Source of the DNA: Rhynchopus euleeides
Taxonomy: Eukaryota; Euglenozoa; Diplonemea; Diplonemida; Diplonemidae
Length of the DNA stretch: 64,000 nt
Direction of reading: 5' to 3'
Assembly: GCA_963210315.1 (NCBI GenBank)
Contig: OY723300.1
Coordinates: 682,001-746,000, forward strand
Shown: in pieces, positions 38,660-50,748 of the stretch
How the letters are laid out: every line of letters begins with the position of its first letter
Position numbering within the stretch: the stretch's first letter is position 1
Translations under genes and position numbers: made by a program
Notes under the pieces: generated by a model
What the model saw: the letters and a program-made list of their open reading frames with translations, nothing else
Databases searched by the model: none
What the model was told of the DNA's origin: nothing

Positions 38660-41089
38660 ATGTCGCTGAAGCTGCTGAGCACGGTGAAGGTGGGTGACGT
38701 GGAGCTGCAGAACCGGATGGCGCTGGCACCTCTGACGCGCGGGCGTGCGACGGAGGATCACCTGCCGACGGAGGTGATGGTGGAGTACTACAGGCAGCGC
38801 GGGTCGGCAGGGCTGGTCATCACAGAGGCGGCAGGGATCTCGCGCCAGGGGGCGGGGTGGTACTGCGCACCCGGGATCTGGAACCAGGAGCAGGTGACTG
38901 GCTGGAAGAAGGTCACAGATGCGGTGCACGCACGCAAGGGTGTGGTCGCAATGCAGCTGTGGCACATGGGGCGGCAGGCGCACTCAGACGTGACGGGGGA
39001 GGCAACGGTGGCCCCGTCTGCGATTGCAATCGAGGGGGAGGTGACGGCGTGGCGTGGGGAGAAGAAGCCGTACGAGACACCGAAGGAGTTGACGGTTGAC
39101 GAGATCAAGAAGGTGCAACAGGACTACAAGAATGCAGCAGTCAACGCGAAGCTGGCTGGGTGCGACATGGTGGAGCTGCACGCGGCAAACGGGTACCTGC
39201 TGGACCTGTTCCTGCAGTCGTCGACAAACAAGCGGACGGATGCGTACGGCGGGTCGGTGGAGAAGCGGCTGCGCATGCTGTCGGAGGTGCTGGCGGCGGT
39301 CGAGGAGGTGTACCCTGCCAGCCGCATCGGGGTGCGTCTCTCCCCGAACGGGGCGTTCGGGTCGATGGGGAGTGCTGACAACATCGACACCTTCTCGGCT
39401 GCTGTGTGGATGCTGGGTGACCGGAAGGTGGGGTACGTGCACCTGATGGACGGGTTGGGCTTCGGGTTCCACGAGCTGACGGAGGCATTCACGCTGAAGC
39501 ACGCACGCGAGCTGCTGGAGCAGACGAAGGGTGCCGGCGGGGTGACGAAGCTGATGGGGAACGTGGGGTACACACGCGAGACGGCGGAGGAGCGGGTGCA
39601 GGCGGGCGAGGCAGACATGATCGCCTTCGGGCGTCCCTACATCAGCAACCCGGATCTGCCGGAGCGGTTCGCGAAGGGGGCGGCGCTGAACCCTGACGCA
39701 GAGTACGCTGACTGGTGGGGCATCGGCAAGGGTGCCAGTGGGTACACTGACTTCCCGACAATGGAACAGGCTGACGCACCCACACCCACACGCTCGCACA
39801 CCACGGATGCGTCGCTGAAGCTGCTGAGCACGGTGAAAGTTGGGGCTGTGGAGCTGCAGAACCGGATGGCGCTGGCACCTCTGACGCGCGGGCGTGCGAC
39901 GGAGGATCACCTTCCGACGGAGGTGATGGTGGAGTACTACAGGCAGCGCGGGTCGGCAGGGCTGGTCATCACAGAGGCGGCAGGGATCTCGCGCCAGGGG
40001 GCGGGGTGGTACTGCGCACCCGGGATCTGGAACCAGGAGCAGGTGACTGGCTGGAAGAAGATCACAGACGCGGTGCACGCACGCAAGGGTGTGGTCGCAA
40101 TGCAGCTGTGGCACATGGGGCGGCAGGCACACTCAGACGTGACGGGGGAGGCAACGGTGGCCCCGTCTGCGATTGCAATCGAGGGGGAGGTGACGGCGTG
40201 GCGTGGGGAGAAGAAGCCGTACGAGACACCGAAGGAGTTGACGGTTGACGAGATCAAGAAGGTGCAGCAGGACTACAAGACGGCAGCAGTCAACGCGAAG
40301 CTGGCTGGGTGCGACATGGTGGAGCTGCACGCGGCAAACGGGTACCTGCTGGACCTGTTCCTGCAGTCGTCGACAAACAAGCGGACGGATGCGTACGGCG
40401 GGTCGGTGGAGAAGCGGCTGCGCATGCTGTCGGAGGTGCTGGCGGCGGTCGAGGAGGTGTACCCTGTCAGCCGCATCGGGGTGCGTCTCTCCCCGAACGG
40501 GGCGTTTGGGTCGATGGGGAGCGCTGACAACACCGACACCTTCTCGGCTGCTGTGCGGATGCTGGGTGACCGGAAGGTGGGGTACGTGCACCTGATGGAC
40601 GGGTTGGGCTTCGGGTTCCACGAGCTGACGGAGGCATTCACGCTGAAGCACGCACGCGAGCTGCTGGAGGAGACGAAGGGTGCCGGCGGGGTGACGAAGC
40701 TGATGGGGAACGTGGGGTACACACGCGAGACGGCGGAGGAGCGGGTGCAGGCGGGCCAGGCAGACATGATCGCCTTCGGGCGTCCCTACATCAGCAACCC
40801 GGACCTGCCGGAGCGGTTCGCGAAGGGGGCGGCGCTGAACCCTGACGCAGAGTACGCTGACTGGTGGGGCATCGGCAAGGGTGCCAGTGGGTACACTGAC
40901 TTCCCGACAATGGAACAGGCTGACGCACGTGCTCAGGTTGAGAAGAAGACGAAGACTGAGACACGCGCCGCTGTGCCCGCACCGGCACCTACACCCACGC
41001 ACACACCACGCAAGCCCCCGCAGCGCAAGGTGGCGGCTGTTGAGAAGAAGAAGGGCAAGGGCCTCTTCAGCTTCCTGCACTGCTGCTGA
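38660..41089 (+). CDS. Double-domain Old Yellow Enzyme, array copy 2
   Basis: Same architecture and active-site residues as the copy at 30331. Domain 1 differs by KKVTDAV (for KKITDAV), KNAAVN (for KTAAVN), VWMLG (for VRMLG) and FHELTEAF; domain 2 matches copy 1. The open frame extends upstream to 38363 through the shared promoter-like module, but the ATG at 38660 aligns with copy 1 and the OYE N-terminus, so I chose it. Confidence 0.88.
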   Translation: MSLKLLSTVKVGDVELQNRMALAPLTRGRATEDHLPTEVMVEYYRQRGSAGLVITEAAGISRQGAGWYCAPGIWNQEQVTGWKKVTDAVHARKGVVAMQLWHMGRQAHSDVTGEATVAPSAIAIEGEVTAWRGEKKPYETPKELTVDEIKKVQQDYKNAAVNAKLAGCDMVELHAANGYLLDLFLQSSTNKRTDAYGGSVEKRLRMLSEVLAAVEEVYPASRIGVRLSPNGAFGSMGSADNIDTFSAAVWMLGDRKVGYVHLMDGLGFGFHELTEAFTLKHARELLEQTKGAGGVTKLMGNVGYTRETAEERVQAGEADMIAFGRPYISNPDLPERFAKGAALNPDAEYADWWGIGKGASGYTDFPTMEQADAPTPTRSHTTDASLKLLSTVKVGAVELQNRMALAPLTRGRATEDHLPTEVMVEYYRQRGSAGLVITEAAGISRQGAGWYCAPGIWNQEQVTGWKKITDAVHARKGVVAMQLWHMGRQAHSDVTGEATVAPSAIAIEGEVTAWRGEKKPYETPKELTVDEIKKVQQDYKTAAVNAKLAGCDMVELHAANGYLLDLFLQSSTNKRTDAYGGSVEKRLRMLSEVLAAVEEVYPVSRIGVRLSPNGAFGSMGSADNTDTFSAAVRMLGDRKVGYVHLMDGLGFGFHELTEAFTLKHARELLEETKGAGGVTKLMGNVGYTRETAEERVQAGQADMIAFGRPYISNPDLPERFAKGAALNPDAEYADWWGIGKGASGYTDFPTMEQADARAQVEKKTKTETRAAVPAPAPTPTHTPRKPPQRKVAAVEKKKGKGLFSFLHCC

Positions 41090-42239
41090 TGTGTGTTCCC
41101 TAAATATCGGACGATGTGTTTTGTTGAGGGATCTTGTGCAACCGAATGTTGCGGATTTGCATCTTCATGCCACTTCACACGGCCTCAACACAGCCTTGAG
41201 ACAGCAAGTGTGCGCCTTTGATAACGAAGTCTTGATGTGTTTCATGCACTTGATAGGGTGTCGACTGGCTACGTCGCAATTGGGCTTCCTTGCATCGTTC
41301 TAGCTCTTTGTTGTGCCATCTCATGTCGGCACACACCTCCATGTTTTTGTGCTGAGTGTGTTGTGTGGGTTTTTGGAGTTCTTGGGATCATTCCATGGTG
41401 TGTTACGACAAGACGAGCCTCGCCTCCATATGCACAAGCGGCTCTGCCTCTTCGTCTTCTGCACCATTCCAATGTTTCCTATTCTTTGATGTATCGTCTG
41501 CAATGAAGGAGCAAATCGAACACAAAGGAGCAGCAGCACCCGCAGCAGGCATTGTGTACATCGGTGCCTGCTGCAAGAAGAGCCACATCTCACCTCCGCA
41601 CAGGTCGAGGCGTTCATCCGAACGTGCGCTGCAATGTGACTGATGTGTTTGATTTCGTCCCGGCTTACTCCCACCGTTCTAACTCTTGCTGTTGTGTCCA
41701 CAAGGACTGTTTTGACGTTTTTGCTGTTCTTGCTGTCTTCCCTATCTTCTCTGGTGTCCCTGAAAACCGTGTCGGAACTACGGAGGAGGTACGTCAATAA
41801 GTACGTAACAGAGAGCTCAAAGAGTAGCTCCGCCGACAGGAGAACTACGGAAGAACTACGTGACACTCCGCTTTTCCGTCTTATCAGGGGCACCATTCTT
41901 GTTGTTCATTCTGCTTTCGGCGTCTTGCAGCTGCACGGCAACCCACAGGCAAGTGGCCTTGGGATGCAGCAGCTGCCCTTCTAACCCCACCTCTAACTCT
42001 CAACGGTATCGACGCCCGTTCCGGTGCAGGCCGCTGTGCGTGTGCACGCCTTGTCCTTGCTGTGTGCAGCTGTTGTTGTGGGCCGGCAGCCTCGTCTCCC
42101 GCTTCTGCACGCCGCGTGCACAGCGCGGAGCACAGCCCTGCTTGTGGTCGGCAGCACGCTGACTGCTGCTCTTTGCTCCTGATAGTTCTCGTATGCAGCA
42201 GACAGCACGCTCGCATTGTGTTGCCAAGCAAGCGAAGGT

Positions 42240-42419
42240 GACCCGTGCCCACCCCTTTCCTTGTCGCCATCCTCCGCATCAGTCTGCATGTGGGGGTGAC
42301 CCTCCCTGCACACCGCACCGACACTGCACCACAGCCGCACCACAGCCCTCTCCATTACCCTGCACACGGCAGCCTGCATCTGTGCAAGGGCAAGTTTGGA
42401 GCGCGAGATACTTTGACGT
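42240..42419 (+). promoter_or_regulatory. Shared upstream module before ML gene, unit 2
   Basis: Same as 33911-34090, displaced by 8,329 bp. Confidence 0.45.
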
Positions 42420-42897
42420 GCCACACACGCGACCTACCTGGCCGGGCCATTTGCAATGGAAAACCCCCAGAAACACCACGGGAAAACTCCCGCCCAGTTA
42501 TCACCTTGCCAGAATGGGAGGTCATGAGGGCGACACTTTTGAGGAGTTCGGCGGAAGGCGACTCGCCCGCCTCGTAGGCTTAGGTAGGACTAGTAGGCAT
42601 GACTGCCCTGCCACACACCCGGCCACACACCCCACTGCGCACAACACCACTGCACGAATGTTTACCTACATCGCTGTGACGGCGTGCCTCGGCACAGCAG
42701 TGCTTGCCCAAGACAGGCAGACTGATGGGAACGTGTCGTTCGGGTGCCAGGATATGACGCTCCCTTCAGGCCATGTGTGGCACGACGCGCATGGGTCGCA
42801 GTTCAACTGCCTTCCCTGTGTGCCCATACTACGCCACACACCACCCATCCTCACACCACAGCCTCTTCCGTCTCCACCACCACCTCGCACACTCAAG

Positions 42898-43413
42898 ATG
42901 ATGAAGGCGGTGTGCCTGTTTGCCGTGGTTGCGGCTGCGTTCGGCCACGGGCTGGAGGTGACCCGCACGGTGAAGGAGATTATGGCTGGCGGGAACGCAC
43001 ACCTGGTTGCGTCCCCCGGGTGCAAGAAGACCGACCAGTACGGGTCGAACGACTGCGAGTTCGCGTGGGGCCAGAAGGTGAACCTCAACATCTCGGCGAC
43101 GCTGCCGGAGGCGGTGGACACGGGGGCGAAGCTGGATGTGGACCTGAAGGTTGACGGCATCATCCCGTTCAAGTTCACGTGCCCCGCGTGCGGCGGGCAG
43201 TGCAGCTTCGAGGTCCCGATTGTGAAGAAGAAGGTGGAGTTCGCGCTGCCCGCCTGCCCGCTGCTGCCTGCCGGCCCGTACAGCAACGTGACGACGGTGG
43301 AGCTGCCGGCGAAGGACCCGTCCCCCGTGTCGGTGTCCTTCAAGGGGACGGTCACGGTGAAGGACGCTGCCGGCAAGACCATCGTCGAGGTGGAGGTGCA
43401 GGGGAAGCTGTAG
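42898..43413 (+). CDS. Secreted ML-domain lipid-binding protein, unit 2
   Basis: Same sequence as the gene at 34569, displaced by 8,329 bp, including the upstream alternative ATG (42658) and the six cysteines of the mature domain. Confidence 0.75.
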   Translation: MMKAVCLFAVVAAAFGHGLEVTRTVKEIMAGGNAHLVASPGCKKTDQYGSNDCEFAWGQKVNLNISATLPEAVDTGAKLDVDLKVDGIIPFKFTCPACGGQCSFEVPIVKKKVEFALPACPLLPAGPYSNVTTVELPAKDPSPVSVSFKGTVTVKDAAGKTIVEVEVQGKL

Positions 43414-44365
43414 GTGCAGCCCCTGCTTCACTCTGTGTACTGAAGTGTACACCATCTTCTTTTTGTGGTGTGTGTGCCTCTATTCGGCAGAGAAATGGGG
43501 AAGCGTTCAGTAATTGTTGCGACCCGCCCAGCCATGACACGACTGCGCTGGGCAAGGCCGTACCACCTACCCCGAGAAACAAAGCCAACCACGAAAAGAA
43601 CACTGTCCTGCCGAATGGGTGTTGTGGTGGAGGCACTGCCTCTCATGCTGTGTTGTTTGTGTTGTTTTGTGTCGTGGCAGTGTCCCAACAAGCAGTGCAC
43701 GGCTGTGTGCCAGCTGGCTTTCGAATGCTGCCAACTCACACGTTGGTCGCACGAAGCCAGCGCCGCCTGCCCTGCAAGGTGCTGACTGCCACGGCATGCA
43801 CCCCGCGCCCCTGCTCCCCTCCCCTGTCCCGCGGCCCTGCGAGCGCCTCTTGGCGTGGTGCTCCGTGTGCCGCTTCCTGTGTCCCCGCTGGCGGCAGAAC
43901 GCTGTGCTCATGACCTCTGCGTCTCTGCCGCCCTGCTGGTGAATTGCAGCTCCCATTACATAGCTTCGTTGCTGATGCTGCCATTTCCAGAACACACCGT
44001 GTGTTGCAGCGAAAAAGCGACCGTGCGCTTGATTGCCACACGCATCCCACACAACGGCATCTTTTGCACAGTTCTGAACAGTGCAGCCGAACACAGAAGG
44101 TTGTGCCGAATCATTGAGCAGGCCTCTTCCTGTCATGTGTTCGCCATGGTATTGGTTATGTCAAGCAAGCGAAGGTGACCCTGCCCACACCCCTGCCCGA
44201 TTGCTCTGTATACATGTGTCAGTGTGCTTCGCAGATCATGTCCCGAGACAAACCCGCCCCCCACCCCCGTCTATCGCGGGCTGCACTTCACTTCTCATCC
44301 TCACAGGCGGCCTTGCCCCAAGCCTGTCTGCTCGCCCCCTCAGGTGCTGCCAAGACAGCACCACC

Positions 44366-46030
44366 ATGGAGGTGTATGTGGCGGACCCCGCCACCGGCAC
44401 ACACCACGTGGTGGATGTGGAGAAGGAGGACACGCTGGACAGCCTGCATGCGCGTGCGGCAGAGGCGGTCGGGCTCTCGGCAGGCCGGGCTGTGTTCAGG
44501 GTGGGCGGGGAGGAGCTGTGCGCCGGAGGGGACGGCTGGGTCTCGGGGTGTGCTGCGCTGTGCGACGGGTGCGTGCTGGAGGTGGTGAACAGCGTGCAGC
44601 CGTACCTGCAGGAGCTGCAGAGGCACCGCACCCTCGACAGCATGCCCGACTGGGTGTGCGACGACAGCGAGTGCGTGCTCGCAGCGATCAGCATCGACGG
44701 CGACAACCTGAAGCACGCCAGCACGAGGCTGCGGGGCGACCCCTGCACCGTGCTGGCAGCAGTGCGGCAGTGCCCCGCCTCCCTCGCCTCGGCAAGCGAC
44801 GCGCTGCGTGCGGACCGTGCGTTTGTGGCGGAGTGCATCGATGTGCACGCCACAGCGATCGGCGGTGCTGCCCCGCACCTGAAGGACGACCTGGAGCTGG
44901 GGATGCAGGCCGTGGGCCGCTGCCACACCGCCCTGAAGCACCTGAGCCCGACACTGCGCGACACAGAGGAGGTTGTGCTGCACTCAGTCAGAGGAGGTGG
45001 CAGACACACACGTCGTCACGACCTGTCGTGTGTCTCGCTGCGGTTGCGTGGCGACCACGACTTCATGCTGGATTGTGCAGCCTACCAATCTTCTGCGTTT
45101 GCCTACGCGACACAGGAGGTGCTTGACGACCGCGAGACAGTGCTGTGTGCTGTGTCGTATTATCCAGAAGCCTTCAAACCCATCAGCCAGCGTCTGAAGA
45201 GCGACCCCGATGTGGTGCTGGCTGCTCTCCGCTCGTACTCGTCCGACGCACTCAGTGCTGCATCGCCGAAGCTTCGCAACGACAAGGCCTTCATGCGGCA
45301 GTGCATGCAGATTGCGCCGCACGCCATCAAGTTTGCCTCGGATGCCCTGCGCTGCGACGAGGAGCTAGCGTGGGAGGCCGTTGCTATGTCCTCGTGGGTG
45401 GTCGAGCATGTACACGAGGACTTGCGCAGCAACATCGAGTTCATGACACGCTGTGTGGCGCGGGCCGGCCAGTGCCTTAAGCATGCCCACTATACGCTGC
45501 AGCAGAACCGGGACCTTGCGTTGCTTGCGGTGCGGACATACGGAGGTGCACTGGAGTACTGCGGGGCTGCACTGCAGAGTGACAGGGAGGTCGCTTTGGT
45601 TGCTATCCGTGAAGATCCCAGTGCACTTGAGTACTGTGCTGAGAGCCTGCGTGACGACAAGCAGTTTGTGATGTCCGCTGGAGGGTGGGGGCTGCTTGAG
45701 CACGTCTCGCCACGCCTGCAGAAGGACCGGACAGTGGTGTTGCATGCTGTTTGGCATTGTGATGACCTGCAACATGCAGGCATCTACAAAGGCGACGTGT
45801 GGTTGGTGGCGCTCGCTGTGCTCTGCGAAGGGGGTGGCGTACTGGACTACACAGATGACTCCACACACAGGTCCCCTGTGGTGCTGCTCGCCCGCCTTCT
45901 CTCCTGTTGTTCCTCTATGTACATGCGCGGGCTGTATGTCGCAGGGATCATCTGCTGCATGCTGGTCTACTGGTCGCTGCCCTATGTAGCCATGCTTGCT
46001 GGGGCGGGCATGGGTGCCGACCTGCTGTAG
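44366..46030 (+). CDS. Ubiquitin-like / DUF4116-repeat membrane protein, unit 2
   Basis: Identical in translation to the gene at 36037, with the same Kozak context and hydrophobic C-terminus. Confidence 0.75.
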   Translation: MEVYVADPATGTHHVVDVEKEDTLDSLHARAAEAVGLSAGRAVFRVGGEELCAGGDGWVSGCAALCDGCVLEVVNSVQPYLQELQRHRTLDSMPDWVCDDSECVLAAISIDGDNLKHASTRLRGDPCTVLAAVRQCPASLASASDALRADRAFVAECIDVHATAIGGAAPHLKDDLELGMQAVGRCHTALKHLSPTLRDTEEVVLHSVRGGGRHTRRHDLSCVSLRLRGDHDFMLDCAAYQSSAFAYATQEVLDDRETVLCAVSYYPEAFKPISQRLKSDPDVVLAALRSYSSDALSAASPKLRNDKAFMRQCMQIAPHAIKFASDALRCDEELAWEAVAMSSWVVEHVHEDLRSNIEFMTRCVARAGQCLKHAHYTLQQNRDLALLAVRTYGGALEYCGAALQSDREVALVAIREDPSALEYCAESLRDDKQFVMSAGGWGLLEHVSPRLQKDRTVVLHAVWHCDDLQHAGIYKGDVWLVALAVLCEGGGVLDYTDDSTHRSPVVLLARLLSCCSSMYMRGLYVAGIICCMLVYWSLPYVAMLAGAGMGADLL

Positions 46031-46715
46031 CAGGCGGCTGCCAGGACAGCCGGTGGGCAGGTCCTGCCGCGGGAGCGGCAACCCGTGTTGGGAAGTTCGC
46101 TTTTCGTATGTTTGGGGTCGCCTGGCCCAGCGGTCCCTGCCAATCCACAGGGCGTTTCGCTCATAAGCAAGGCGATTAGTGCCTCCGGAGGTACTAACAG
46201 CCTTGCCAGAAGTGCAGTGCTCTGCCCTCTCGAGGAAAGGTACCCAATGTGTACCTCCCTCGGAGCACCTCCCGACAGATTAAAAGATTCTCAAATTCCC
46301 AAAACCCTGTAGTTGTAAGTAAAACTTCACCCACCCCACACGGGATCGGTGGGCGATAGCGAACGCCCTGAGTGTATACTATAGGGATAAAAAAATATGC
46401 AGGCAACAAGTACTTCGTTGTCCCTTTGTGGTGGAGGGGCCACAGAGGGTTTCTGGCACGATTCGGCCTTATCTCTGCCTGGAGGCCGGCAGTGGGTGCC
46501 GCGTAGCGGTGCACCACACAAAACTGCTTTGTTGTTAACGCCTTGTAACGCCGTGTGTCACACGCGGCGAATTGCGATAACCCTTCTGCCCAAAGTGACT
46601 CGGGTCGCTGCGACACACCCGACACCGTGATGGCGGAGGCAGGAGGTGTCAGGGTTGAGGACCCACACCGCAGCACTGCGGAAGCTGGTTCTTGGTCCGA
46701 CTGCGAGTACAGCAT

Positions 46716-46902
46716 GACCCCTGCCCACCCCTCTCCTTTCCTTGTCGCCATCCTCCGCAGCCGTCTGCATGTGGGGGTGACCCTCCCTGCACACCGCACC
46801 GACACTGCACCACTGCCGCACCACAGCCCTCTCCATTACCCTGCACACGGCAGCATGCATCTGTGCAAGGGCAAGTTTGGAGCGCGAGATACTTTGCTGT
46901 GC
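46716..46902 (+). promoter_or_regulatory. Shared upstream module before OYE gene copy 3
   Basis: Same as 38387-38573, displaced by 8,329 bp. Confidence 0.45.
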
Positions 46903-46988
46903 AACACCGTCGCTTTGACAACTTCACACCTGGGTATACACACACAACGCACACAGATTGTAACGACTTGTACACACACAGCACGAAG

Positions 46989-49418
46989 ATGTCGCTGAAG
47001 CTGCTGAGCACGGTGAAGGTGGGTGACGTGGAGCTGCAGAACCGGATGGCGCTGGCACCTCTGACGCGCGGGCGTGCGACGGAGGATCACCTGCCGACGG
47101 AGGTGATGGTGGAGTACTACAGGCAGCGCGGGTCGGCAGGGCTGGTCATCACAGAGGCGGCAGGGATCTCGCGCCAGGGGGCGGGGTGGTACTGCGCACC
47201 CGGGATCTGGAACCAGGAGCAGGTGACTGGCTGGAAGAAGGTCACAGATGCGGTGCACGCACGCAAGGGTGTGGTCGCAATGCAGCTGTGGCACATGGGG
47301 CGGCAGGCGCACTCAGACGTGACGGGGGAGGCAACGGTGGCCCCGTCTGCGATTGCAATCGAGGGGGAGGTGACGGCGTGGCGTGGGGAGAAGAAGCCGT
47401 ACGAGACACCGAAGGAGTTGACGGTTGACGAGATCAAGAAGGTGCAACAGGACTACAAGAATGCAGCAGTCAACGCGAAGCTGGCTGGGTGCGACATGGT
47501 GGAGCTGCACGCGGCAAACGGGTACCTGCTGGACCTGTTCCTGCAGTCGTCGACAAACAAGCGGACGGATGCGTACGGCGGGTCGGTGGAGAAGCGGCTG
47601 CGCATGCTGTCGGAGGTGCTGGCGGCGGTCGAGGAGGTGTACCCTGCCAGCCGCATCGGGGTGCGTCTCTCCCCGAACGGGGCGTTCGGGTCGATGGGGA
47701 GTGCTGACAACATCGACACCTTCTCGGCTGCTGTGTGGATGCTGGGTGACCGGAAGGTGGGGTACGTGCACCTGATGGACGGGTTGGGCTTCGGGTTCCA
47801 CGAGCTGACGGAGGCATTCACGCTGAAGCACGCACGCGAGCTGCTGGAGCAGACGAAGGGTGCCGGCGGGGTGACGAAGCTGATGGGGAACGTGGGGTAC
47901 ACACGCGAGACGGCGGAGGAGCGGGTGCAGGCGGGCGAGGCAGACATGATCGCCTTCGGGCGTCCCTACATCAGCAACCCGGATCTGCCGGAGCGGTTCG
48001 CGAAGGGGGCGGCGCTGAACCCTGACGCAGAGTACGCTGACTGGTGGGGCATCGGCAAGGGTGCCAGTGGGTACACTGACTTCCCGACAATGGAACAGGC
48101 TGACGCACCCACACCCACACGCTCGCACACCACGGATGCGTCGCTGAAGCTGCTGAGCACGGTGAAAGTTGGGGCTGTGGAGCTGCAGAACCGGATGGCG
48201 CTGGCACCTCTGACGCGCGGGCGTGCGACGGAGGATCACCTTCCGACGGAGGTGATGGTGGAGTACTACAGGCAGCGCGGGTCGGCAGGGCTGGTCATCA
48301 CAGAGGCGGCAGGGATCTCGCGCCAGGGGGCGGGGTGGTACTGCGCACCCGGGATCTGGAACCAGGAGCAGGTGACTGGCTGGAAGAAGATCACAGACGC
48401 GGTGCACGCACGCAAGGGTGTGGTCGCAATGCAGCTGTGGCACATGGGGCGGCAGGCACACTCAGACGTGACGGGGGAGGCAACGGTGGCCCCGTCTGCG
48501 ATTGCAATCGAGGGGGAGGTGACGGCGTGGCGTGGGGAGAAGAAGCCGTACGAGACACCGAAGGAGTTGACGGTTGACGAGATCAAGAAGGTGCAGCAGG
48601 ACTACAAGACGGCAGCAGTCAACGCGAAGCTGGCTGGGTGCGACATGGTGGAGCTGCACGCGGCAAACGGGTACCTGCTGGACCTGTTCCTGCAGTCGTC
48701 GACAAACAAGCGGACGGATGCGTACGGCGGGTCGGTGGAGAAGCGGCTGCGCATGCTGTCGGAGGTGCTGGCGGCGGTCGAGGAGGTGTACCCTGTCAGC
48801 CGCATCGGGGTGCGTCTCTCCCCGAACGGGGCGTTTGGGTCGATGGGGAGCGCTGACAACACCGACACCTTCTCGGCTGCTGTGCGGATGCTGGGTGACC
48901 GGAAGGTGGGGTACGTGCACCTGATGGACGGGTTGGGCTTCGGGTTCCACGAGCTGACGGAGGCATTCACGCTGAAGCACGCACGCGAGCTGCTGGAGGA
49001 GACGAAGGGTGCCGGCGGGGTGACGAAGCTGATGGGGAACGTGGGGTACACACGCGAGACGGCGGAGGAGCGGGTGCAGGCGGGCCAGGCAGACATGATC
49101 GCCTTCGGGCGTCCCTACATCAGCAACCCGGACCTGCCGGAGCGGTTCGCGAAGGGGGCGGCGCTGAACCCTGACGCAGAGTACGCTGACTGGTGGGGCA
49201 TCGGCAAGGGTGCCAGTGGGTACACTGACTTCCCGACAATGGAACAGGCTGACGCACGTGCTCAGGTTGAGAAGAAGACGAAGACTGAGACACGCGCCGC
49301 TGTGCCCGCACCGGCACCTACACCCACGCACACACCACGCAAGCCCCCGCAGCGCAAGGTGGCGGCTGTTGAGAAGAAGAAGGGCAAGGGCCTCTTCAGC
49401 TTCCTGCACTGCTGCTGA
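46989..49418 (+). CDS. Double-domain Old Yellow Enzyme, array copy 3
   Basis: Identical in translation to the copy at 38660, including the distinctive VWMLG tryptophan in domain 1 and the CC C-terminus. Its upstream and downstream flanks are also the same. Confidence 0.88.
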   Translation: MSLKLLSTVKVGDVELQNRMALAPLTRGRATEDHLPTEVMVEYYRQRGSAGLVITEAAGISRQGAGWYCAPGIWNQEQVTGWKKVTDAVHARKGVVAMQLWHMGRQAHSDVTGEATVAPSAIAIEGEVTAWRGEKKPYETPKELTVDEIKKVQQDYKNAAVNAKLAGCDMVELHAANGYLLDLFLQSSTNKRTDAYGGSVEKRLRMLSEVLAAVEEVYPASRIGVRLSPNGAFGSMGSADNIDTFSAAVWMLGDRKVGYVHLMDGLGFGFHELTEAFTLKHARELLEQTKGAGGVTKLMGNVGYTRETAEERVQAGEADMIAFGRPYISNPDLPERFAKGAALNPDAEYADWWGIGKGASGYTDFPTMEQADAPTPTRSHTTDASLKLLSTVKVGAVELQNRMALAPLTRGRATEDHLPTEVMVEYYRQRGSAGLVITEAAGISRQGAGWYCAPGIWNQEQVTGWKKITDAVHARKGVVAMQLWHMGRQAHSDVTGEATVAPSAIAIEGEVTAWRGEKKPYETPKELTVDEIKKVQQDYKTAAVNAKLAGCDMVELHAANGYLLDLFLQSSTNKRTDAYGGSVEKRLRMLSEVLAAVEEVYPVSRIGVRLSPNGAFGSMGSADNTDTFSAAVRMLGDRKVGYVHLMDGLGFGFHELTEAFTLKHARELLEETKGAGGVTKLMGNVGYTRETAEERVQAGQADMIAFGRPYISNPDLPERFAKGAALNPDAEYADWWGIGKGASGYTDFPTMEQADARAQVEKKTKTETRAAVPAPAPTPTHTPRKPPQRKVAAVEKKKGKGLFSFLHCC

Positions 49419-50568
49419 TGTGTGTTCCCTAAATATCGGACGATGTGTTTTGTTGAGGGATCTTGTGCAACCGAATGTTGCGGATTTGCATCTTCATGCC
49501 ACTTCACACGGCCTCAACACAGCCTTGAGACAGCAAGTGTGCGCCTTTGATAACGAAGTCTTGATGTGTTTCATGCACTTGATAGGGTGTCGACTGGCTA
49601 CGTCGCAATTGGGCTTCCTTGCATCGTTCTAGCTCTTTGTTGTGCCATCTCATGTCGGCACACACCTCCATGTTTTTGTGCTGAGTGTGTTGTGTGGGTT
49701 TTTGGAGTTCTTGGGATCATTCCATGGTGTGTTACGACAAGACGAGCCTCGCCTCCATATGCACAAGCGGCTCTGCCTCTTCGTCTTCTGCACCATTCCA
49801 ATGTTTCCTATTCTTTGATGTATCGTCTGCAATGAAGGAGCAAATCGAACACAAAGGAGCAGCAGCACCCGCAGCAGGCATTGTGTACATCGGTGCCTGC
49901 TGCAAGAAGAGCCACATCTCACCTCCGCACAGGTCGAGGCGTTCATCCGAACGTGCGCTGCAATGTGACTGATGTGTTTGATTTCGTCCCGGCTTACTCC
50001 CACCGTTCTAACTCTTGCTGTTGTGTCCACAAGGACTGTTTTGACGTTTTTGCTGTTCTTGCTGTCTTCCCTATCTTCTCTGGTGTCCCTGAAAACCGTG
50101 TCGGAACTACGGAGGAGGTACGTCAATAAGTACGTAACAGAGAGCTCAAAGAGTAGCTCCGCCGACAGGAGAACTACGGAAGAACTACGTGACACTCCGC
50201 TTTTCCGTCTTATCAGGGGCACCATTCTTGTTGTTCATTCTGCTTTCGGCGTCTTGCAGCTGCACGGCAACCCACAGGCAAGTGGCCTTGGGATGCAGCA
50301 GCTGCCCTTCTAACCCCACCTCTAACTCTCAACGGTATCGACGCCCGTTCCGGTGCAGGCCGCTGTGCGTGTGCACGCCTTGTCCTTGCTGTGTGCAGCT
50401 GTTGTTGTGGGCCGGCAGCCTCGTCTCCCGCTTCTGCACGCCGCGTGCACAGCGCGGAGCACAGCCCTGCTTGTGGTCGGCAGCACGCTGACTGCTGCTC
50501 TTTGCTCCTGATAGTTCTCGTATGCAGCAGACAGCACGCTCGCATTGTGTTGCCAAGCAAGCGAAGGT

Positions 50569-50748
50569 GACCCGTGCCCACCCCTTTCCTTGTCGCCATC
50601 CTCCGCATCAGTCTGCATGTGGGGGTGACCCTCCCTGCACACCGCACCGACACTGCACCACAGCCGCACCACAGCCCTCTCCATTACCCTGCACACGGCA
50701 GCCTGCATCTGTGCAAGGGCAAGTTTGGAGCGCGAGATACTTTGACGT
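50569..50748 (+). promoter_or_regulatory. Shared upstream module before ML gene, unit 3
   Basis: Same as 33911-34090, displaced by 16,658 bp. Confidence 0.45.

Larger units (their letters stand above)
38610..46938 (+). repeat. Tandem array unit 2 (8,329 bp)
   Basis: All frames in this unit recur 8,329 bp later without a visible difference, so units 2 and 3 appear identical over their full length. Either the duplication is extremely recent or the region was homogenised or mis-assembled. Confidence 0.85.
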